A DNA stretch of 64,000 nucleotides from Chrysaora quinquecirrha (lineage: Eukaryota > Cnidaria > Scyphozoa > Semaeostomeae > Pelagiidae). The notes under the pieces were generated by a model, which worked only from the letters and a program-made list of their open reading frames with translations, made no database searches and was not told where the DNA came from. A program made the position numbers and the translations under genes. The number at the start of each line of letters is the position of its first letter. Position 1 is the stretch's first letter. Where the stretch lies: NCBI GenBank assembly GCA_014526335.1, contig JACTAT010000021.1, positions 4,204,470 through 4,268,469 of the forward strand, read 5' to 3'. Positions 58,004 to 64,000 of the stretch are shown piece by piece.

Positions 58004-58269
58004 TAGTCGATTCTTATATATCGCAGTGGACATGAGCGCACTTCGACCTGTGTCCTGTTCAACTGTATCCTATAAGTTATGACTAGTTGTCAAAATGTCG
58101 ACGTAGGTTACCGTTTTCAACTAGTCGGCGTTAGTCCTATCCTATCTTAGGTTGAAATAAGCCGGGCTTTAGTCACAAATCTTTAGTGAAGATTAAGATT
58201 TCCATACTCATAATCTTCGTTGACTTCATGGTAATGTGAGAAAAAGCTTTGAATACCTATAACGGAATT

Positions 58270-58971
58270 GATCCTGAACAGGCCTTGAGCGTATGAAACT
58301 TCGCCCCTAAAAATTTCGATGAAAAATTAAAAATAAGAAAATTTACTTAGGAGTTGGCAAATATTTGAGTCCAGACTTATCAATGGGTACCAAATCCAAA
58401 AATTGGACCATGAATTGATGGCTACCATTTGGATATAGAATTCACACCGGCAATCGTTTTTCAAACAAACGCAGATCGATGATATAAAGACGAAAACGAA
58501 TAGTTATCAAACTTTAACATCTGTAATCTGAATCTTTAATCTGAATAAGTAATCTGATGTAATCTGATGTATGTAATCTGGTTTGACTAAAAAGAAACGA
58601 AATAAAAAATAAACTTAACTTAACTCTATGATTAATTATGATAAATCGACAGCGACGACAGCGAGCCTAAAGCTAACAACAAAACTAGAAAATTATTGCT
58701 AAATAAAACTTACTTTGGTCTCCCGATTGCCAGGTTCAAACGTAGAAAGGTAGAAACGGTAGACTGCGATAGACTGTATTTAAATCACGATTTCTCCATA
58801 CGATCGATAGATAATTACTCAGGTAGATACTAGACGAAAAACATTTCGCCCATGTCATTCGAATTCAAAAGTTGAGAGAGCCAGAAAAAACGCCACAAGC
58901 GGAAGCTACGCCTCCCAGCAACCGGAAGCCAGATAGAAAACAAAGACGATTGTTAGCGATGACAGCTAACA
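58270..58971 (-). repeat. 3' LTR of BEL/Pao element (inner boundary sure, outer approximate)
   Basis: On the minus strand a purine-rich tract (AAGGGGCCGGAA, about 58972-58983) precedes TGTTAGCTGTCATCGC, the expected LTR start. The other end is placed near 58270 because homology to duplication unit A stops at about 58252. The 5' LTR is outside the window. Confidence 0.6.
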
Positions 58972-59097
58972 TTCCGGCCCCTTAAAGGCAATAGCCTTTA
59001 GAATGTCCATAACTAACAATAAATGTAAATAAAGGTTAACAAACAAATAGTAATGTAGATAAATGTGACAATAAAGAAATGTTTGCTTATCTGTAAG

Positions 59098-62000
59098 TCA
59101 ATGATCTTGAGTCTTTCCATCTTCTTGTTCCACTGATTCAAGAAGAACAATTTTGTCAATTGGACGCACGAGTAGAGATGTTCTTGTTTTCACTTTGATA
59201 GATCTTACATAACCGTCTTGATTACTCTTATGAACCTCGACGATACGACCAAGCTGCCATTGGTTTCTAGGCAAACTCTCATCGACAATCAACACGATGT
59301 CATCCACTTGTAGATTCCTTTTAGACTTATTCCATCGCTGACGCTGCTGTAATGTTGGCAGGTACTCTTTAAGCCATCGACGCCAAAATATATCAGCTAA
59401 GTATTGTACTTGTCGCCACCTTCGTCTAGTGTAGCAATCATTTTTGTCGAAAATTCCAGGCGGTAGTGTTGGTCCAGCTCTAAGTAGAAGTAGATGATTT
59501 GGAGTAAGCGCCTCCCAGTCACTAGGATCATCTGAAACCTTAGTTATGGGACGACCATTGACTATAGCTTCAACTTCGCACATGAGAGTAAGAAGCCCTT
59601 CATCGTCTAGCGTCTGCTCCTTTAGAATTGCATTCATTACTTTCCTCACTGTCCGGATGCAGCGCTCCCACACTCCACCGTGATGTGAACCTGCTGGTGG
59701 GTTGAAAGTCCATTTGATTGACTTCTGTAACAAGAATTCTTGCATTTTGCTCTCATTCCATTCTGAAATAGCTTGTGACAATTCTTTGTTGCCGCCGACA
59801 AAGTTAGTTCCGTTATCTGATCTGATTTCTTCTGGGCAACCTCTTCTAGCAATGAATCTTCTAAATGCATTTATGAAAGATGAGGTATCTAAGGCATGTG
59901 CAATTTCAATATGAATCGCTCTAATAGATAAACAGGTAAAGATAACTCCGTACCTTTTAACCATTGTTCTCCCACGACGAACTTGAAACGGACCAAAGCA
60001 GTCGATACCCACGAACGAGAATGGTGGTTTTGACGGTGTAACTCGGTCTTTGGGTAAATCAGCCATCTTTTGTGCTTCCACTGGCGACTGTCTTCTTCTG
60101 CAACTAAAGCATTTGTTTAAGATCTGTTTCAATGTCGATCTTGCCCTGATAATCCAGTAACGTTGACGAGTTAGAGCCAATACATACTCTAGTCCTGAAT
60201 GACCGGATACTTCATGGTAGTAGCGAACAATCAGCTCAACGATGTGATGACGTTTCGGAAGGATGATTTGATGTTTCGATTCATCACTGATTGGAGCACG
60301 TCGCAAGCGACCTCCGACACGTAAAATACCATCATCCGATATAAATGGATCTAATCGCTGCAATGAACTATTTTTGCCCACTGGATTCTTTGCTCTTTGA
60401 CTAGTTGTTGAGCCATTTTCTTTCCGTTGATTCGTAGACAATAATTTCATCTCGGATGGAAAGCTTCGTTTCTGAACATATTGTAGAATCACTGTCTCTG
60501 CCTTTCTCAACTCGCTGATCTTTAAAGGCTTTATAACTCTTGATTTCGTAGATGTTCCCATCTTCCTTTTACTGACGGCTTCTTTAAGATTGGTTTTGTA
60601 TCGAATTAGCCATGCAATAGTCTTCTTCAAGTTATACCATGAAGAATGTCGATTGATAATATTATCCAATACTGTATCTTTTCCTTCTTCAGATTCTGTA
60701 GCAAATGATTTCGCGGATTTCTTGATCTCTGGGTCATTATTTGGAATACTGCCCATACTAGCTGGTCGTTGAGGCCATTCTTCTTCTGGACCCCATAGGA
60801 ATTCTGGACCGTATAACCATCGCTTGTTCTCAATCAGATCTTTCGCAGTAAGACCTCTAGAAGCATCATCTGCTGGGTTAGCTTTGGTATCAACGTAATA
60901 CCACTGTGACGGCACACTAACGTTGCGTATTGTAGAAATTCGGTTGGCCACGAATGTTTGAAATCTCTTTTCTTCGTTCTCAATGTATCTAAGTACACAA
61001 GTGCTATCTGTCCAGAAATAAGACTGATCGATGTGAAGATCAGTCTCTTGTCGAATCATGGTATCTAGTCTGGTAGCAACGACTGCTGCAGAGAGTTCCA
61101 TTCTAGGAATGGTAACTGATTTGATTGGAGCCAGTCTTGATTTTGCCATAATAAAGCAACAATGTATATCGCCTCTTGCATTTACGATTCTTATGTACGA
61201 CACTGCACCATAACCTATTTGCGATGCATCTGAGAAGTGATGCAGCTGAACCGTGGCGATTTCGTTAGATCCTTTAGGTTGAAAACAACGATCGATTTTA
61301 TAATCTTCTAGCTTGGGCAAATCACGCAGCCAGTTATTCCAATCATGTAGATCTTTCTCAGATATGTTGTCATCCCAGTTTAACTTTTGACGACACAGCT
61401 CTTGAAGAATTGCCTTTGCTTGTAGAATGAAGGGTGCTGCAAACCCGAGTGGATCGTAAATGGAACTTACGACTGAGAGAATTCCTCTTCTTGTAGGCTG
61501 TTTTTCTTTCATTGTAATGTTAAACCCGAATTCGTCGTTCGAAACATCCCAACAAACTCCAAGTGCTCGCTCAGACTTCGAATTTTCGAGGTCGAGATTC
61601 TTTACTGATGCAGCTCTTTCTAGTTCAGGTACTGCTTCTAATACGTTAACAGAGTTTGACATCCATTTGGTAAGTCGAAACCCACCTCTAGATAGTAACT
61701 GTCGTAGCTCTCTTTGAAGCTGTATGGCTTGTTCTTCAGAACCGACTGACTTTAAACAATCGTCGACATAAAAATTTCGCTTTACTGTTTCAATAGTAAC
61801 CGGATCGAAGTCTTTCTTGTTCTGCTCTGCCGTCTGCTGCAAAGCAAAGCTGGCACAACTTGGAGATGATGTGCCCCCAAACAAATGCACAAGCATTTGA
61901 TATTCTTCTGGATCTGAATTCAAATCTCCATCTGGCCACCAAAGGAATCGAAGACTATCAGCATCTTTATCAGGAACTTTAACTTGCAAAAACATACCTT

Positions 62001-62760
62001 CTATGTCTGCCATTAAAGCCACTGGTCCAGTTCGAAATCTTGTCAACACTCCAACTAACGTGCTTGTTAGATCCGGCCCCTGTGAGAGCTGACTGTTAAG
62101 AGACACATTTTGATATTTTGCTGAACAGTCAAATACGACGCGAGTTTTCTCTGGTTTCTTCGGATTGAACACTGGATGATGAGGTAAGAACCATGTGGTT
62201 CCACCATTACCTGCTGACTTGGGTGCCTTTTGAGCGTATCCCTTTTGCAATAAATCATCGATGAATGACGTGTAATTCTTCAACAGAGTTGGCTCTCTTT
62301 CCAGTCTCTTCTTCAGGTGCTGTAAACGATATTCAGCCATTGATCTGTTGTTAGGAAGATCAGGAAACCCATCTTTCCAAGGTAGACCGATTTCATAGTG
62401 ACCATTCTTCAGCTGAATGGTAGATTTCATTTTCTCCAAGGCAATTTTGTCTTCTTGAGACATAGCAGCTTTCGAATCATAGCAAGAGTCATTAAATTCC
62501 ATTTCACAATATTTCTGAAATTGTTCAGTTAGATCAGCATCAGTTTTGATAAAGCTTACGGTAGATCGTGAGCTTCCAGATCGTTTCAGTGGGCCATTGA
62601 CTACCCATCCAAGATCTGTCCTTGTAGCATAAGGTTGACCTGGTTGTCCAGATTTTACTTCTCTTGGTTCAAGTGCTCTAGGTACGTCACTTCCAATAAG
62701 AAGTCCCACCTGAGCGTCGATGTCTATCAAGTTGATTTCTTGTAGATGTGGCCATTTTCT
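59098..62760 (-). CDS. pol: BEL/Pao retrotransposon pol: reverse transcriptase, RNase H, integrase
   Basis: About 1210 codons open from 62730, with frame extending to about 62760. In order: end of the protease-RT linker (VGLLIGSDVPRALEP), RT with the YVDD box (NFYVDDCLKS), RNase H (HFSDASQIGYGAVSYI, FWTDSTCVLRY), HHCC integrase zinc region (YYHEVSGHSGLE, CFSCRRR), DDE core (GIDCFGPF, RSDNGTNF, GGVWERCIRTV) and the C-terminal DUF5641-type domain. It copies the element RNA and inserts the DNA. All catalytic motifs are present, but two frameshifts upstream separate it from gag. Confidence 0.92.
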   Translation of the reverse strand, partial: RKWPHLQEINLIDIDAQVGLLIGSDVPRALEPREVKSGQPGQPYATRTDLGWVVNGPLKRSGSSRSTVSFIKTDADLTEQFQKYCEMEFNDSCYDSKAAMSQEDKIALEKMKSTIQLKNGHYEIGLPWKDGFPDLPNNRSMAEYRLQHLKKRLEREPTLLKNYTSFIDDLLQKGYAQKAPKSAGNGGTTWFLPHHPVFNPKKPEKTRVVFDCSAKYQNVSLNSQLSQGPDLTSTLVGVLTRFRTGPVALMADIEGMFLQVKVPDKDADSLRFLWWPDGDLNSDPEEYQMLVHLFGGTSSPSCASFALQQTAEQNKKDFDPVTIETVKRNFYVDDCLKSVGSEEQAIQLQRELRQLLSRGGFRLTKWMSNSVNVLEAVPELERAASVKNLDLENSKSERALGVCWDVSNDEFGFNITMKEKQPTRRGILSVVSSIYDPLGFAAPFILQAKAILQELCRQKLNWDDNISEKDLHDWNNWLRDLPKLEDYKIDRCFQPKGSNEIATVQLHHFSDASQIGYGAVSYIRIVNARGDIHCCFIMAKSRLAPIKSVTIPRMELSAAVVATRLDTMIRQETDLHIDQSYFWTDSTCVLRYIENEEKRFQTFVANRISTIRNVSVPSQWYYVDTKANPADDASRGLTAKDLIENKRWLYGPEFLWGPEEEWPQRPASMGSIPNNDPEIKKSAKSFATESEEGKDTVLDNIINRHSSWYNLKKTIAWLIRYKTNLKEAVSKRKMGTSTKSRVIKPLKISELRKAETVILQYVQKRSFPSEMKLLSTNQRKENGSTTSQRAKNPVGKNSSLQRLDPFISDDGILRVGGRLRRAPISDESKHQIILPKRHHIVELIVRYYHEVSGHSGLEYVLALTRQRYWIIRARSTLKQILNKCFSCRRRQSPVEAQKMADLPKDRVTPSKPPFSFVGIDCFGPFQVRRGRTMVKRYGVIFTCLSIRAIHIEIAHALDTSSFINAFRRFIARRGCPEEIRSDNGTNFVGGNKELSQAISEWNESKMQEFLLQKSIKWTFNPPAGSHHGGVWERCIRTVRKVMNAILKEQTLDDEGLLTLMCEVEAIVNGRPITKVSDDPSDWEALTPNHLLLLRAGPTLPPGIFDKNDCYTRRRWRQVQYLADIFWRRWLKEYLPTLQQRQRWNKSKRNLQVDDIVLIVDESLPRNQWQLGRIVEVHKSNQDGYVRSIKVKTRTSLLVRPIDKIVLLESVEQEDGKTQDH

Positions 62761-63401
62761 AAATCCTGATAATTTGCCCGATCATGAATTGTCACAGGCA
62801 ACCGAGGTGTCGAGAATACAACAGGTAGATCGATCAAGTTATTTTCATCTAAATCGCTGACTTGTAGACTCAGAACGGATGTTTTAGTTTGGTTATCTGC
62901 AATCCCAAGAGTAGTAAGAGATAGCATAGTATCTGTTCCTTTAGTAGAAAGTTGATCCATTAGATCCTTGGTGCAGAAGGTAGTATTTGAACCACTATCT
63001 AAGAATGCGTAGGTTTCCACAACCCTCTTACTTCCAGGTACGCTGACCTTTACTGGCACAATTGATAAACTTGTTTTAGCTCTTGGAATATTTTTGTCCT
63101 CTCTGACCTTTATGTATCCATTATGCCCAGACATTTCAGTATCTGCTTCAGGTTTCTTGATAGATTGATTGGTTGCTTCACTTTGTTTAGGATTGACTGG
63201 ATGTAAAAACGTTGAATGTTTTTGTTTACAACCATCAACTTTGCAAAAACTTTCCTTTGGACACTCTTTTACAAGATGCCCCGGTAACAGACAGTTGTTA
63301 CAAAGACCTTTGGTTCTGGTGACTTTGAATCTTTCGCTTACAGACTTGCTTCTAAACTGACTGCATCTTGACAGCCAGTGATTGCTGTTGCATAGGGGCA
63401 T
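62727..63401 (-). CDS. BEL/Pao protease and zinc-knuckle region (frame-shifted)
   Basis: 224 codons. CCHC-type knuckles (CNNCLLPGHLVKEC, CKVDGCKQKH) and a retropepsin site (AFLDSGSNTTFC). It overlaps gag at 63338-63401 and pol at 62727-62760 in different frames. In BEL elements this is normally one continuous ORF, so the breaks look like mutations. Confidence 0.85.
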   Translation of the reverse strand: MPLCNSNHWLSRCSQFRSKSVSERFKVTRTKGLCNNCLLPGHLVKECPKESFCKVDGCKQKHSTFLHPVNPKQSEATNQSIKKPEADTEMSGHNGYIKVREDKNIPRAKTSLSIVPVKVSVPGSKRVVETYAFLDSGSNTTFCTKDLMDQLSTKGTDTMLSLTTLGIADNQTKTSVLSLQVSDLDENNLIDLPVVFSTPRLPVTIHDRANYQDLENGHIYKKST

Positions 63402-64000
63402 TGAGGTAGATTCCGGATTTTACCTTGGTCACTGTTAGTCTTTGATTCTCCAGATATTCCAAATACCGCTCCTCTTCCAGTGGTTCTTACATTACTGCTG
63501 CTAGATTTCTGGGGTTTTGATATTTCACCAAATATGGGGTGTGAAGCGGCTCTGGCTCTTTTTTCGATAAACAATGCAACATCTTCTATGGTTATCTCTC
63601 GGTGCTTATGCTCTGATATATCATCTGCGACATCACGCCATTTTCGCTTCATTTCAAATGGCAAACGCTCAATTATTCTCTTCAGACAATCTGGATTGTT
63701 AACACGATTTAGATATCCAATGTCTCTTAGAGTGTTCTTGCAGCTTGTAATGAGTATAGAAAACTTTCGAAGATCTTCCGCCTTTTCTGCTCGTATTGGA
63801 GGACCTGTTGTTATTTTGTCCACATAAGCAGTTGCTATCTTGTAGTCTTGGCCAAAGCGCTGTTTTAATAAACGCCGTGCTTCATGATAACCTTCTTCGT
63901 GATTCATTGACAAACAACTGCGCATTAGCTCATGAACGTCGCCTTTAGTGTACTGCACAAGGTAATAAAGCCTTGCACTACTGCTGTTGGTTCTTGACTC
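63338..64000 (-). CDS. gag: BEL/Pao gag (DUF1759-type), partial at window edge
   Basis: Open to the window edge on the minus strand; starts outside. SSSARLYYLVQYTKGDVHEL and AEDLRKFSILITSCKNTLRD fit the DUF1759 gag of Pao-like elements. The frame is lost just after QCP, one base short of the zinc-knuckle frame. Confidence 0.85.
   Translation of the reverse strand, partial: ESRTNSSSARLYYLVQYTKGDVHELMRSCLSMNHEEGYHEARRLLKQRFGQDYKIATAYVDKITTGPPIRAEKAEDLRKFSILITSCKNTLRDIGYLNRVNNPDCLKRIIERLPFEMKRKWRDVADDISEHKHREITIEDVALFIEKRARAASHPIFGEISKPQKSSSSNVRTTGRGAVFGISGESKTNSDQGKIRNLPQCPYATAITGCQDAVSLEASL

Larger units (their letters stand above)
34115..58252. repeat. Tandem segmental duplication carrying the glutamate receptor
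   Basis: Unit A is about 34115-43170 and unit B about 43735-58252. Both begin with a CGCTAATTAATTT block and end near AGAAAAAGCTTTGA. Unit B is longer because of insertions (377-bp MITE, about 7.6 kb with a P-like element). Confidence 0.8.

Overview
The window is metazoan nuclear DNA: AT-rich, with introns bounded by GT/AG, nervous-system genes and many transposons. The mix of a full-length RASGRF orthologue, an NMDA-like glutamate receptor, a BEL/Pao retrotransposon, a P-like THAP transposon and several MITE families fits a marine invertebrate, most plausibly a cnidarian. That placement is inference; no marker in the window fixes the phylum. All three main gene loci and the retrotransposon read on the minus strand.

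1-28.8 kb: one RASGRF-like gene (Ras-specific guanine nucleotide releasing factor), start codon at 28787. I could place 21 phase-consistent exons (1341 codons) covering PH1, coiled coil, IQ, DH, PH2, REM, a long Ser-rich linker, and the first helices of the CDC25 catalytic domain. The rest of CDC25 lies beyond the left edge. The introns are full of MITEs, foldback elements and simple repeats.

28.8-34.8 kb: no gene seen. It holds tRNA-like SINE copies interrupted by the decayed 3' end of a non-LTR retrotransposon, two MITEs and a minisatellite.

34.1-58.25 kb: a tandem segmental duplication carrying two copies of an ionotropic glutamate receptor gene. Copy A (35116-40822) is intact: five exons, 780 codons. 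Copy B (44398-56482) keeps four matching open exons but has lost the 164-nt S2 exon. In its place sit about 7.6 kb of other DNA, including a 3.77-kb P-like transposon with terminal inverted repeats and a decayed THAP transposase. The C-terminal transposase module of that element lies on the opposite strand.

58.25-64.0 kb: the 3' part of a BEL/Pao LTR retrotransposon: 3' LTR, pol, protease/zinc-knuckle region and gag, broken by two frameshifts and running off the right edge.

The most unusual signal at large scale is a set of ten 373-399-bp MITEs with TA target duplications. Each carries its own variant of one short motif, both at its ends and dispersed inside, as if end and internal sites changed together. 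I saw no CRISPR array, functional rRNA or tRNA gene, or bacterial-type operon.
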